Part shown: positions 1-11,375 of the stretch, piece by piece
Layout: each line of letters starts with the position of its first letter
Position numbering within the stretch: position 1 is the first letter of the stretch
NCBI GenBank assembly: GCA_023548195.1
Contig: JAJHZJ010000008.1
Coordinates: forward strand, 5,046,215 to 5,110,214
DNA from: Bettongia penicillata ogilbyi
Taxonomy: Eukaryota; Chordata; Mammalia; Diprotodontia; Potoroidae
DNA length: 64,000 nucleotides
Direction of reading: 5' to 3'
The notes under the pieces: model-generated
Told to the model about the DNA's origin: nothing
The model's database searches: none
Seen by the model: the letters and a program-made list of their open reading frames with translations, nothing else
Translations under genes and position numbers: made by a program

Positions 1-121
1 GGCACAGGACCACTCAGCATGGTGTGCCCATATAAGAAAAGGTGCTGTGGTCTTTGAGCAAAGCAGAATTGAGACAGCACAAAGTAAATGCAAGATGCGC
101 AGATTTGGAATATTCACCCCA

Positions 122-262
122 AATATTCACATGGACTATCTGTGCCCAACCTGTGGTAGAGAATTCTGAGCTCCTATTGGTCTGATCAGCCACAGTCAGA
201 CATACTGAAATTTCACTCTATCATGGTGATGTCATTTTGGTCCTCTTCGAAGACGAAGGACA
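122..262 (+). mobile_element. RTE-type LINE 3' end with decayed C2H2-like motif
   Basis: The plus strand reads Y-L-C-P-T-C-G-R-E-F, a stop, then A-P-I-G-L-I-S-H-S-Q-T-Y. This is the C-x2-C ... IGLxSH pattern seen at the C-terminus of some LINE proteins, here with a stop and a lost final His. It ends in the tail TCCTCTTCGAAGACGAAGGA followed by CAACAACC. The same tail occurs, usually inverted, in several SINEs of this window. Confidence 0.6.
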
Positions 263-524
263 ACAACCAAGCAACATATAACATGCACATATAATATATG
301 CTATATGTAGATTCTAATGTGTGTGTAGGTATGTATATATATGACACCAAAGATGAATTATTAAAATTTCTTTGACAATTCAGAAAGTGCTTTAGCATAT
401 TGTATGGTCTACGTACATCAATGTTATAAGGTTGCTTTTTACAAAGTAACAAAAATATAAACTGTAAGTCACATTCTCTGATGATGCAGACTACCAGTCC
501 TCTGGGGTAGGTAGTATGTAAGTG

Positions 525-655
525 GTATCAACCTCATTTTACAGATGAGGAAATTGAGGTATAAGAGGTTAAAATTAGTTTCCCAGGCTCATCTAGGTAA
601 GAATTACTCATGCTGGGATGTTTTATTCCAGATCCAGCATTCTTCGTTGTGCCAC
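525..655 (-). repeat. MIR-type CORE-SINE fragment
   Basis: Contains CATTTTACAGATGAGGAAAT, the reverse complement of the MIR core, followed by a degraded tRNA-side half. Confidence 0.7.
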
Positions 656-1685
656 AATTAAGAGAGTTCTGGTTGACAGAATGAACAAACTAAATAAACC
701 AGTTTTTCTTGATGTGATAAAAAACAAGAGCTCAAAGGAAAGCTATTCTCTATTTTAATTAAGCTAAAGAGAGTCTTCTTAGCCCCATTCCCACACTTGG
801 TCCTAAGAAGAATGAGGGGCTCTTTGCAGATCTATTCACATTCTGATCCAAACATTTCCCACTGAAGATGAAAACTCTAAAATAAAAACTCTTTGGAACC
901 ATTCTCTCAAAAATGCTGGATGGAGATGAAACAAGGACTTTTTAAGCCTGAACAGGAAAGACAAGTACTGAACTCTTGGGTACCTAAGTGGCTAAAACAG
1001 AGACCACACTCCAACCTCCCCCACTCCAATGGTTAGCCAAGGATACTCTGTCTACAAAGCCACTCTTAAACTAAGAGGGTTGGGCACTGTCTCGTATGCC
1101 AATTTCAAATAGAGAACATTTCATAGCTGCTCTCAAATTCATCTGGCCACTTCGCCTGAATCTTAGATATTTGCTTATTTCTAAACCCAGCGGTATTTGG
1201 GAGGGAGACTTTTTTAAGCAGTTGGGTTTCCTGGAGATGAAGTACCCAATTTTCTGGGACTATTAAGCATGAAACTTCCTCAAACCAACATTTCTAGTGG
1301 CTCCTAGAGCACCATTTGGCCTGGGGAAAAGCAGTGAGATCTACATTTGTGATAAACAACACCTCCCTGCCCTCCCTACAAACTTCTCTACCCTCCTTAA
1401 AAGTTTTATAGCTCAGCTAAATCCCTCATCGTCCATAGTACAACTACTTAAACTGGGGGCCCCAGTCATGAGTCAGAGTGCCCTGGGGGTGGGGGAGGAA
1501 ACGGGGGGAAGGGAGTTGTCCAGGGTGCCCATATTTCCTTTGTTTTCAAATTCACAAAGAATCTCGCTATTCAGGCACCAGCCTACATCTTCTAAGCACT
1601 TTCTTTAGACACCTGTGATGCTTCCCAAGAGTGGATCAGGACAAACACCATTCCAGGATCAAATATAAGAAGTAGATGAGGATGG

Positions 1686-1850
1686 AGCAGGGGGATCTAG
1701 GGTCTAGTCCTGAGCTACTCAACCATTTAGTCCTGATCTAAGACACCTGGAGATGTCATTTACTTTGATAGAGCTTAGTTTTTCCATTTGTAAAACAAAT
1801 AAATTGGTGATCCTTAATTCATTCTAGCTCTACAAATATTCTACATAATG
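1686..1850 (+). repeat. MIR-type SINE fragment
   Basis: Degenerate copy: a TAGTCCTGAGCT-like box, CATTTACTTTGATAG, TTTTTCCATTTGTAAAACAA, then the ATTCTAGCTCTAC end. Confidence 0.55.
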
Positions 1851-2772
1851 TGTCCAGTATTAAATGACATGTGTGTAGGCTAAATGAGGTATGAAAACAT
1901 GGCCTCTTACCTCTTTATATGAGATCCACTCATATGGTTGATCAGGTTTCCGAGAGCCTAAACAAGGGCCATTATCTAAAAATAATTTTTAAGAAAGAAG
2001 ACATTTTAAAACAAAGCATTATCCTTAGATTTGAGTCATTATCTGGCATTCTGGTTTGGATCTGAGCTTCATTATTGTTTTAAGGGAACAACAAATAACT
2101 GATAAATTACTTCTAAGCTCTGCTTGGTTTAGTCATGCTCAGTGTTTTGGTGTAAATTCAGAAAAGACAGAGATTACCTTAGGTATTTCTTTACTCTCAT
2201 AATTTATTCAAGCTCATAAAAGCTTGGAGAGACAAAAAGTCTTAGTGGCAAATCTTACTGACCAAGAGTTTAGATTCTTAACAGGAAGTGGAAAGTCTTG
2301 GTCACAGGAGAAGGAAAAAGACAAAAAGTAAGGTTAAGGAAATATGGAAGTGGGCCCTCAGACGCAAAGGTAAGGAGACCTTGAGTCTCTCGGGCTGTGC
2401 TCTCCAGATTTGGTAAGAGGACGTTTAAACTGGCTTTGGGGACTTGGTGGGGTTGGCAAGAGGAAGTAAATTCACAACAAATTCATACTAAGAAAGGGAG
2501 TGATAACATAGATAATCCAAAAGCTATTTCTCCTTGATTTTGGAATGGTGGTGGTTTTTGCCATTTAGCTTAATAAATTTTATTTGTAGCCTCTTGCAAC
2601 ACACAGATGACTGAAGACATGCATAAGTGGGCAAAGTCCTAGTTTATTTTTTTTGGACATGTACTCCACATTCAGGTAACTAACCAAAAGCTGCCCATAA
2701 ATGCTAAAGGATTTTTTGCAATTTGGGTAAGTTACTATGCCTCCCAGGGCTTGGTTTCCCTTTGAGAGCAAG

Positions 2773-2870
2773 CACACACACTGTCTTTGCCTTTTTCTGT
2801 GTCCTGGGTACTTAGCACAGGGTCTGGCAACAGTAGGTGCTTAATAAATGTCTATTGAGTGACTGAGGGG
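2773..2870 (+). mobile_element. L2 3' end
   Basis: Matches the L2 tail: TTAGCACAGGGTCTGGCAAC, AGTAGGTGCTTAATAAATG, then a TTGAGTGACTGA ending. Confidence 0.8.
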
Positions 2871-3142
2871 GTTGGCCTGGATGATGAAAATGGCACACTC
2901 TCTTGCAGCTCTACATGTGCCATCCAGTAAGCCCATGACCATGAACTCTGCATTATTTCAACCCTTCATACTTCTGCCAGCCCCACTCAGTCTTGTCCAC
3001 AAGACTTAAGTTAAAAGCAACTGAAGGATGTCTGTCAGTAGTGGACAACACACAGAAAGTTTGTGTGTGTTTCTATTTAGCCAACTGTGATGCATCCCAG
3101 AACATCAATGAGGCTTTGAGTGCATACCAGCATGTATAATAC

Positions 3143-3240
3143 AAAACACTCCCTGGGCTGGCAATCAAGAGACTTGGATTCTAGCCTTGCCTCTCTTATC
3201 AATGGGAGAGCAGATATCAGAAAACTTACTCAATTGTTAT
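3143..3240 (+). repeat. MIR-type SINE fragment (5' half)
   Basis: Begins CACTCCCTGGGCTGGCAATC and continues AAGAGACTTGGATTCTAGCC, the tRNA-related half; the core is missing. Confidence 0.5.
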
Positions 3241-3535
3241 TTTGGCTCTTTTATTGCAAGAGAAGGGAGGGGCAGTGATGGAATGGTAACTTTAATCAAT
3301 AAATAATTAGGAAATCTTCCCATTCTCTCAGAGTCCTGGCATGTGCCAGAAGGGAAGCCTCTTACAAACACAGATGAACGTGTCCGAGATCTGTCTGATT
3401 CCTTCCTTCTTTTAGACTCTTTAGTCTATTATCCTTAAAACAAGCATTCTGAGACCTTTTTCATACACAGAAGGAATGTCTAGGAAATAAGAATGCCCTC
3501 TAGATTCACTACATCCACAAGGTTACATTTTAGAA

Positions 3536-3640
3536 TATAAACTCCCTGAGGACAGGAACATTTTCACTTTTGCCTCGTACTCCATGCAGCTAACTTAGTC
3601 CCTGGCACATAGTAGGTGCTTAAAAATGTATTTTGAACAA
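3536..3640 (+). mobile_element. L2 3' end
   Basis: AAACTCCCTGAGGACAGGAAC through CCTGGCACATAGTAGGTGCT matches the L2 3' UTR. Confidence 0.8.
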
Positions 3641-4519
3641 ATGGAGTTTTTTCTGTCATGCAGCCTGTCTCTAGTAAATAGTATCATAAGCCTCCCTGAG
3701 TAAATTAATTTTCATGTTAGCCTATGAAAAGCTTAATTAGAAAGCAAAGTTAGCTCCAAGAAAACATGGTTGTATGAATCCATGTTTCCCTCCATTTAGC
3801 ATAGACAACTAAGCTTCAATGGTACTGATATACTCCGGTCAAGTCCAGAGTTAGATGGCTAGAATCTGCATTGCTTGAACCCTAGCCTGCTGCCCCATTT
3901 TTATAGTTTCAGAGACTTCCCTTGGGTAACAAATCTTTTGAATCCAAAGCAATGCAAATGTGGTCCTCTCAATCTTGAGAAATTCACTTTCTCCAGTAAT
4001 GAAACTATTCATGTGCTGAGTCCATTAATAAAAATGGAGATGAGAAATTTATTTTCACATCTAAGTAGATGTTTGAACTGCAGTCTATGTTAGACCACAA
4101 AGTTTGCCTCCTGAACCCTAAGCCCACAAAAGCTAACAAAACGTCTCTAGTCATTGAAAAGATCCAAGTTATACTGTTTTCTCTTCTTAAAAAGAAGATG
4201 TGAAATAGAAAGGTAGAAGATTCATAATTTCTAAAGTCATCTGTGGCCTTATTTTTTGATATGGAGGTATAAAGGAAGATATTTTAAGAAAAAATGAAAA
4301 ATATTCAATACTTATATTTTTTATCACCCTATTCAGATTTCAAGATGCTCAGGAACATAAAAGTGAACCACTTGGCTTGTTACCCCCTCAAAAAAATTAT
4401 ATTTGATAAATTTAGAAATATGAAGATTTAAAAAAAGGGTAAAGGGAGGGAATATCTTTGGGGTGGGGGGAGCATATTTTTTGCAGCCTGATTCTCCACT
4501 GGGCTATCCAGCTAGGTTC

Positions 4520-4735
4520 AAGGAATTGTGGAAAGAGCACTGAGGCTGAAACCTAGAGACCTAAGTTTGAATCCCAGCTCTGGTATTTACTAGCTATGGT
4601 GAGGACCTCAAGTAATCCCCTATAAAGCCTCAATCATTTGCACTGTAAAATGGGAAGAGTACTTTTACCACCTATCTCATAGAGTTATTATGGGGAAAGT
4701 GCTTTGTGAACAACCAACATTCATTATTATTGTTA
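4520..4735 (+). repeat. MIR-type SINE, near full length
   Basis: tRNA-like head with GAAAGAGCACTGAGGCTG and TTTGAATCCCAGCTCTGG, then TTTACTAGCTATG and a core ending in a CTCATAGAGTTATTATGGGG-type tail. Confidence 0.75.
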
Positions 4736-4997
4736 GTGTTACTTCCCTTTTATGGAAATGGGACATAAAAAGCATAAACTGACCTCAAGACTTTCTCCCA
4801 ACTGGGGGACAAGAAAGGAAAGAGACAGTGGAGCATCAAAAAACCTTATAAATAATTAACTCTATTTGGGTTCTTTATATAAAAATACAGTATGAGATTC
4901 AAAGTGACATGAATTTTCCTTTCCTAAATAGACTATATTTGAGGAAGAGAAAAATAAAGTATTAATATTCTGTAAATATATAAGATATCTCCATCTC

Positions 4998-5155
4998 AAT
5001 TGTGCAGATGGACTATTTCTGCCTGACTTATGGTAATGCCTTCTGAGTTCATGTTGGACTGGTCCGCCACGGTCAGACATAGACACACTGTACCTTGACC
5101 CCATCATCATGCCACTGGTCCTCTTCAAGCACCAAGGAGGAACAATAATGAAAGG
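4998..5155 (+). mobile_element. RTE-type 3' end, second degraded copy
   Basis: Resembles 122-262: GATGGACTATTTCTGCCTGA, then GGTCCGCCACGGTCAGACAT and the GGTCCTCTTCAAGCACCAAG tail. The minus-strand open frame across it is antisense and not a gene. Confidence 0.6.
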
Positions 5156-5164
5156 TAACAATTA

Positions 5165-5235
5165 TAACAGCTAACACTTAGATACAGCTTTGAGGTTTGC
5201 AAATCGCTTTACGCATTACCTCATTTCATCAAATG
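5165..5235 (-). repeat. MIR-type 3' fragment
   Basis: AACAGCTAACACTTAGATAC, then TTTGAGGTTTGCAAATCGCT: the reverse complement of the distal MIR-type core. Confidence 0.55.
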
Positions 5236-5494
5236 GGAGAGGAGATAAAAAAATGAAAGATGAACTTACTAGCTGAGGGACTTCTCTAGAAGTGAGGGGA
5301 TAACGGCATCATCACCACCAAGATGTCACTGGGTAGTAGGGAACCCAGACTCTGTCACAGTGTCCCCCTGGTGCCCAAGCAGAATAAATGGGGTGGGGGC
5401 AAATGAAGGTGAGACCAGGGCTGATTTTTTATCAATTACTAAAAGCTTCATGACAATATGGATCTGTCACAAAAATTCAACATTAACTGCTTAC

Positions 5495-5609
5495 TTGACA
5501 CTTGTACACCCCGCTGGAAGGTTTCATACAATGTGGTTACATCATCATAGAAAAACGAAATTGGCTCATCACTGTCAAGAATCGTGGATCTCCTTGCACC
5601 GTCAGTCCC
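5495..5609 (-). CDS. ACSL1: ACSL1 coding exon 3 (residues 66-103)
   Basis: This 115-base exon encodes GTDGARRSTILDSDEP followed by a segment containing FFYDDVTTLYETFQRG and ending QVS, plus the first base of the next codon. It corresponds to the human region around GARRSALLDSDEP and YDDVTTLYEGFQRG, which leads into the AMP-binding domain. The acceptor is CTTTTTGCCAG|GGG and the donor is TCAA|GTAAGC. The phase-1 end fits the human sequence, where the next codon is Asn. The donor has A instead of G at the last exon base, so it is slightly weak. On the gene strand a (CA)n(TA)n-T14 tract lies only about 60 bases upstream of the acceptor. The exon interrupts a longer open frame that includes microsatellite-derived His/Thr/Tyr repeats; those are intronic. 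Confidence 0.95.
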
Positions 5610-5668
5610 CTGGCAAAAAGACAGAAAAGAAGGTGGATGGGTGTGGGGGGAAATGGAGAAAGAGGGGG

Positions 5669-5673
5669 AAAAA

Positions 5674-5751
<78 letters not shown>

Positions 5752-5757
5752 ATATAT
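5669..5757. repeat. Compound microsatellite A14-(TA)n-(TG)n
   Basis: On the plus strand 14 A residues (5669-5682), an alternating TA run to about 5707, a TG run to about 5736, then TATG and TA units. On the ACSL1 strand this reads (CA)n(TA)n-T14 and ends 60 bases before the exon 3 acceptor. Confidence 0.97.
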
Positions 5758-6044
5758 CCCAGCAAAGAAGCCATCTGAGTGCCCTATTTAAAAAAGATGC
5801 TTAATAAATATTTGTTTCAAGGAAAGAAACTAAAGATTTGCATTATTAATTAAAGCTACTTACTGACTTCACCCAGAAGTTACCAGTGTTTCAGTTATGA
5901 AGAGTGACATCAAACTGGGACTCCCTAGCAAGTGACTCAGCAGAACCACCAGGTAAAGTCAACAATCCTAAAGAGTGGGACTTTGCTCACCTCCATGAAC
6001 CAACCTTAGCCCTGCCAGGAAAGGCTAACAAATACACACATCAG

Positions 6045-6275
6045 CAGGGCAGCAGGGTGGCTTTAGAGCTAGGAGGATCTGGGTTCATATCATTGTGTAA
6101 CTGACATTTGCTGGCTAGTTACCTGATCCCCCCAAGCCTCAGAACCCTCATCTGTAAAATGGGGGATGATAATGCTACCTACCTAACAAGGCTGTTAGGT
6201 AGATTAAATGAGAAAACAAAAAATGAGCTAAGTGCTTTGCAAACCTTAGAGCATTACAAAGATGAGAGCTCTGGG
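6045..6275 (+). repeat. MIR-type SINE, near full length
   Basis: Head AGCAGGGTGGCTTTAGAGCT, core CATCTGTAAAATGGGGGATG, and 3' part AGTGCTTTGCAAACCTTAGA. Confidence 0.75.
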
Positions 6276-6641
6276 AATTATCAAGGAGTGAGTCTTCTCC
6301 ATGATAATGTTTCTAAACATTGTAGAAATAACGTACTAGTCTCTCTACCTATATCTTTTACAGAATCAGTCCTTCTTTAATGCTAAAAAGGGCATACCAT
6401 CCACATTTAAAATTATCAACTGATTTAGGTTCCTTCTAAACTGGGTTTTTTTTGAGGGGGGACTGGAGAGGGTCTTAAAATATCCTAAATTATGAGAATA
6501 AAACATTCACAAATTACTACTAATAAAAGTATAGAGACACTGCATGGCCTAGGAAGAATTATATGTTACCTGAAAATATGAGAACCCCTCCCCATTCACA
6601 TATATACTTCCTTGCAGGAAAAAAATCCTTAAGTCCTAATG

Positions 6642-6695
6642 TTAACAAAATATATATATGTGTGTGTGTGTGTCTGTCTATCTATGTCCCCTAAC
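6642..6695. repeat. (AT)n(GT)n microsatellite
   Basis: AAAATATATATATG then GTGTGTGTGTGTGT and a CTGTCTATCTATG end. Confidence 0.9.
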
Positions 6696-6834
6696 ATCAA
6701 ATGATGTGTCCTAAGTCAAGAACGTATAACTTGGCGGCTGTCACATTGCTAGGTCTGAACCTTCAACTCCTGTAGAATGAGACAGAAGTTTCAATTTAAA
6801 TTGGGGTGTAGGAGGGGGCTGTAAATGCATCCTA

Positions 6835-7225
6835 GGCCTGGTGGAGTGGAAAAAAAGCATCAAATCTGCAGTCAAAAGAATTGGGTTCAAATCCTAGTCT
6901 TTTTGTTTGCAACCTGTATAACCTTGGAGGGTCATTTAATCTCTCTAGGCTTCAATTTTCTCATCTTTAGAAAGTCAGAAGACCTGAGTTCAAATTCAAC
7001 TTCAGACACTTACTACCTGTGTGACAATGGTCAAGTCACTTAACCTGTTTCAGTTTCCTCATCTATAGGATTGTTGGGAGGATCAACAAAGATAATATTT
7101 GCTAAATGCTTGGTACTATGGTTCATAAATGCTTCCTTCCACCCCTCCAGGCCATCCCCCAAAGAGAGGTTACACAAAATGACCTCTGAGGTCCCTTCCA
7201 GCTCTAAAACTATTAAACTGTAATC
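6835..7225 (+). repeat. Two MIR/MAR-type SINEs, one nested in the other
   Basis: An outer copy starts with the GTGGAGTGGAAAAAAAGCAT head and TTGGGTTCAAATCCTAGTC. After TTCTCATCTTTAGAAAG a second copy begins (AGAAGACCTGAGTTCAAATT) and runs to about 7140. The outer copy seems to resume with TGACCTCTGAGGTCCCTTCC. Confidence 0.6.
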
Positions 7226-7764
7226 CTAAACCAATTTTTGGGGCAGTAGAATGAAGCTTTCCAGGAAGAAACCAGCCTTGATACTCTACATAAAGTCAAA
7301 CAAAGAGCTATTACTATCATCAATATGTCCCTTTCCTCCTTTGTAAAGGGAGGAAGTCAGCCTGGGTAACCTCTAGGGTTCCTTGAACACTTTAAAAATA
7401 TACAGAGAGGATTTCAGTGTCTATAGGGGGAATATAGTAAATTTAAATTATTCCAGCCTTAAAGCTTTTCTTAGTTTTATTTCAACAGTGTGCATGTGAT
7501 TTAGTTTTCAAGGATTTAAAGACCATGTGGACATCCCTTTAAAACTTCTTTCTTCCTTGAGGATAAAGACTATTAGATATGCATACAGAAGGTGGTCCTT
7601 AAGGCACTTGCTTCAAGAGAAAGAATAACCTTTTCTCATTTCAGCAGTAATCTGGCTTTCCTCTCTTCCTCCCTCCTCACAGTTCTTTCTTTTAAATCAA
7701 GTTTTCAAATAGAAGAAAGTCAACAGAGCTTAGCTGACAATACTGATTATATATAGAGAGAGGC

Positions 7765-7925
7765 TGGGTGCAACAGCAGGAAGTTTTGGAATTAGAGGAG
7801 CCTCTTTCACTTCTACCTCTGTGGTCTTGGGACAACCCAAAAAGATTTCCTTAGCTATAAAATGGTGGATGGGATCAGATGCACTCAGGGGTCCCATTCT
7901 GCCTTAAATCTATGATCCTGTGAAC
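7765..7925 (+). repeat. MIR-type SINE
   Basis: TGGTCTTGGGACAACCC, TAGCTATAAAATGGTGGATG and the 3' block CCATTCTGCCTTAAATCTAT. Confidence 0.6.
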
Positions 7926-8299
7926 TAAGCCCAGTTTTTGCTCTCAGTTCCATTGCTTAAGAAATCTATGATGGGACAGGTGGGTGGGGAATAACTACTT
8001 GTTAATTTAAAAAAATTAACCTTCAAAAACCTATGGGGCATCTTTATATTCCTTGTTCATTAAGGCCAGTTATACATAGAATCATAGTATTTAGAACCAG
8101 AAGAGAGCATCATTTAATCCAAATCCCTTATTTTATAATGGAGATGCAGGCTCCACATCACAGCTGAGGTTTTCAAAGAGGACCTGGCTTTTGTGAAGGG
8201 CTCTGCTACTTCTCTCCACTCAGGTTTATCTTATGCTTATCTGTGTCTGGAAATGAAGTGATTCTAAAGAATCCTCAAGAGGAGCAGGTCTAAAACAGG

Positions 8300-8475
8300 G
8301 GTTCTCAGACTGAGAACTTTTCAAATACATATTTTTGTAACTCTTTCAAAATAATTAGTTTCTTCTGTAATCATACATATTTTATTTTATGCACTTCAAA
8401 AATTATTCTGAGTTCATGAATTTCACCAGACTGTCAAAGGGATCCAAGAAACAAAAGAGTAAGGACCTCTGAACC
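8300..8475 (-). mobile_element. hAT-type non-autonomous DNA transposon
   Basis: Ends resemble GGGGTTCTCAGACTGAGAAC on the left and AAGGACCTCTGAACCAG on the right; the body holds GCACTTCAAAAATTATTCTG and CACCAGACTGTCAAAGGGAT. Same family as 9195, 13905, 18605 and 56910. Confidence 0.5.
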
Positions 8476-8597
8476 AGAGGATGCTATTTTATTCAAGGAA
8501 GACCACAGAGGGCTTCCATGTTGAAAAGGCTTCCCATGTGATTTCAAAATGAATCATGCATGTCAAGAGATTGAAAGGTACATTCTGATAATGACCA

Positions 8598-8610
8598 AAG
8601 TCAGAGGTCA
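8598..8610 (+). promoter_or_regulatory. Candidate DR1 element in ACSL1 intron 2
   Basis: AAGTCA-G-AGGTCA is a direct repeat with one-base spacing; the second half-site is perfect and the first is one base off. It sits in a stretch without a recognised repeat. A PPAR/RXR or HNF4 site is possible but such motifs also occur by chance. Confidence 0.22.
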
Positions 8611-8939
8611 CTTTTCACGATCTGAAGCCAACAAGGGAAGAGAGCCCTGTTAGTAAAAGTGGGTAATAGGGCAGGAGGATGCATGGTGCGTAGGAACTCC
8701 TCTATATGGCTCAACCCTCTCTCTTTCTCTCTCTGTCTCTTTAGAAAGTAGGGAAAGCGGAGGAAAAAAGTACTATATAACTGAAAAAAATAAACAAAAA
8801 CTTTAAAAATAAAGGGAAAGGAAAGTGAGAGAGAAGAAAAAAACTTAAAAAGTGAAAATTAAGTGGAGAATATGGTAGTAACAACAATTGTTCACCTCTA
8901 AGCTAGCCTGTGAAATTTGTCTTCATATCACTGACAATT

Positions 8940-9170
8940 ACAATAACTAACATTTATAGAGCTCTTTAAAGGTTTGCAATGTACTTTATGCATGTGATTT
9001 CTTTTGATCTTTATGATAACACTGTGAGGTGAGTCCTGCAAATATTATTACCTCTGTTTTACAAATGAGGAAACTGAGGCAGGTTCTATGACTTGTCTGT
9101 GGTCATAAAAGAGGAGGTAGAGAAGTCAGATTCCAAATCCAAGTATATACTTGCCACTCTGCTGCCACTC
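8940..9170 (-). repeat. MIR-type SINE
   Basis: AATAACTAACATTTATAGAG, CTCTGTTTTACAAATGAGGA and AACTGAGGCAGG in reverse-complement order. Confidence 0.75.
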
Positions 9171-9194
9171 CCTAATGCTTTTGATCAAACTATA

Positions 9195-9380
9195 CTAGTT
9201 CTTAACCTTGTTTGTGTCCTGGACCCCTTCTCAGAATAAAGTTTTTAGATGCATAACATAAAATACAGAGGATTACAAAGGAAATCAATTAAGTTGAAAA
9301 TAACGAAATAATTTTTTTCCATTCAAGTTCATGGATTTCCTAAAATCAATCTGTCTGTGGACCCCAAGTTAAGAACTTTT
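9195..9380 (+). mobile_element. hAT-type MITE with inverted ends
   Basis: Left end TAGTTCTTAACC and right end AAGTTAAGAACTTTTGAC are inverted copies; the body has ACCCCTTCTCAGAATAAAGT and GATTACAAAGGAAATCAATT. About 185 bp, close to complete. Confidence 0.55.
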
Positions 9381-10454
9381 GACTTGTACCTTTTTTCATT
9401 GACAGTTTTTGCAAAGCAGGAGCAACCTTTATGCTAATTTTAAAGAGTATTTTTGGAGTTGTAAATGAGGGCAAGTTTTGTTCTCCTAATGGCATACTCC
9501 ACTGGCCTAAAAGATCTGAGAATGAGTGCTCCAGAATAAAGCTGGCTAATTAAGCCCTCCAATTGGTCTTCAGGCTCCTAAATTGTGGGCAATCTGAATG
9601 GACTACATTATGGGCAAACCTGTCCTTGAACATATGTTTAAAACTTAATTACAGGAAAACAAGAAGTTAAAGCAACAGTGGTTTCCAAAGCGCTTGAAGT
9701 TATGAAAGTTCATTGTATCCCTATTAAGAACACCTAGCAAGGCAACTTAGGGGGATTGATTTATCGTTACACAACCAAACAATATACAAGAGTTTGTAGA
9801 CAATTAAACTCTCTTCCTGCCAAGAAATCCTGATCTTTAAGAGAACAGGTGAAACTGGGCAAAAGGCCTGAATCATTTCCCTGTATGGTGATCTCAACCG
9901 TGCCAAAGACAGAACAAAAAAAGCCAGCAACAGCACACTTCGTACTTGGAAAGTTTTGTTCCCCTGTGAGAGGTGATCATAAACTCCCATTCCCAATAAA
10001 ATTCAATTGTCACCTCTCTCTCCTCGAATTCAAATTCTGTGATTTAGGATATGGCCTGAGCCTTCATATAATGTAGGTAAAAAGTTTAAAGTATGGAAAC
10101 CCTCTGTAAGCCTTTAAGATCATAGAATATTTCTATGCAGCACAGCATACAAGTAGAATTGGTTACAAAGCAAAGACAGTCCAGGGAGTGACCTAGTCAG
10201 GTGCATTTGATTAATTTTATTTTGTAGCATCATTTGCATGCCCACTACCTTCTAAACTGCCAAAATGACTTCAGTAGAAAAGTACAATAAGGAAGTTCCC
10301 TGGCCTGTTGCTGGAACTTGTCTCCCATGACACATTCACCAATGTCACTGGGTCCTGATGGGGTAATACATATACAAATAAGTCATATTTTCACATAACT
10401 AACCAAGAGTTTTCTTTGCTGGGCATAAAAGCATCTCAGAATGGATTTCCTTAA

Positions 10455-10680
10455 TAAGAGCTAACATTACATAGCATTATTGAGGTTTGAAAAATGCTTT
10501 ACATAAGTTAACTCATTTGATCCTCACTGATACCTTGGGTGGAACCTGCCATTATATCTATTTTACAGATAAGAAAACTGAGTCAAACAGGGGCTAAGTG
10601 ACTTGACCAGGGCCACACTCAAGACTCAATTCCTGCCTCCAAATCCAGTGCTCTATCCAGTGCCTCTAATTTCCTTTCAC
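10455..10680 (-). repeat. MIR-type SINE
   Basis: GAGCTAACATTACATAGCAT through TACAGATAAGAAAACTGAG and GTGACTTGACCAGGGCCACA to the tRNA half. Confidence 0.75.
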
Positions 10681-10699
10681 CCAACTGAAATTTCAATAT

Positions 10700-10885
10700 C
10701 ACATGGCACAATGATTTGGAGTTGAAAATTCTGATTCAAATTCTGGCACTTGGTACCTGCATAAGTAACTTTGGGCAAATCACTTCATCTCTCTGGGCCT
10801 CTGCTCAGTTATAAAATGAGGAGATTAAGATGAGATGATCTCTGAGGTTCCTTCTAGATCCAGATCTGTGATCTAATGATCTCCT
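10700..10885 (+). repeat. MIR-type SINE
   Basis: GATTCAAATTCTGGCACTTG, CTCTCTGGGCCTCTGCTCAG and GAGGTTCCTTCTAGATCC. Forms an inverted pair with the copy just to its left. Confidence 0.7.
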
Positions 10886-11279
10886 TCCTCCTCTTACAGA
10901 ACTTCCATTTCTAAAAAAGCCACAGCAACACTACTCTGCACACCAAGCCAGGATCCTAGGGGTGAGTGGCATAACCCCTCATCTCTGTTCTTCATTCTGT
11001 ATATGCTAAAGGTAGCCAGCGTCCACTTTACCATGCAGAATCACACTATTCTGGGGTGGAAAGGGGCCTGGAGAAGACGACTTCCAGATCCAGGACATTC
11101 AACCTATGACCAACGATGACAGCCCATCTCATGCACCTCCTACATTCATCTCTATTGTACACTGGGTACCGTCATTTCTCACTGAAATGCTTTCTGAGCG
11201 ATAACAGCAAAGATGCTTTTAAAATGCAGTTCAGCAAGTGTGGCAGGTAAATGGAATCACATCAGTATTGACTGGGATT

Positions 11280-11375
11280 ACACAATCATAGACTGGGAAC
11301 TGAAAAGAAACCTTGAGGATATTCTGGCACAACATTCTCACAAACTGGTGAGGAACTGAGGCCAGCTATCAAATG
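11280..11375 (-). repeat. MIR-type fragment
   Basis: GAACTGAAAAGAAACCTTGA then CTGGTGAGGAACTGAGGCC; weak. Confidence 0.4.

Larger units (their letters stand above)
1..5494 (-). other. ACSL1: ACSL1 intron 3 (5' part)
   Basis: This is intronic sequence beginning at the exon 3 donor. I searched it for the next coding segment (human YEWLSYKQ and neighbours) on the minus strand and did not find it, so exon 4 lies outside the window. It holds RTE-type, MIR-type and L2 remnants listed separately. Bases 660-1685, 1850-2770 and 3640-4500 show no repeat or gene I can recognise. Confidence 0.85.

Noticed and set aside
1..5494. ACSL1 exon 4
   Set aside because: I looked on the minus strand for coding sequence like human YEWLSYKQ and its neighbours and found none, so it should lie beyond the window.
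5448..5774. The full open frame around exon 3 as one protein segment, including His/Thr and Tyr/Ile repeats
   Set aside because: Only 5495-5609 is exon. The rest translates intron 2, a microsatellite and the start of intron 3, as shown by the splice sites and phase agreement.
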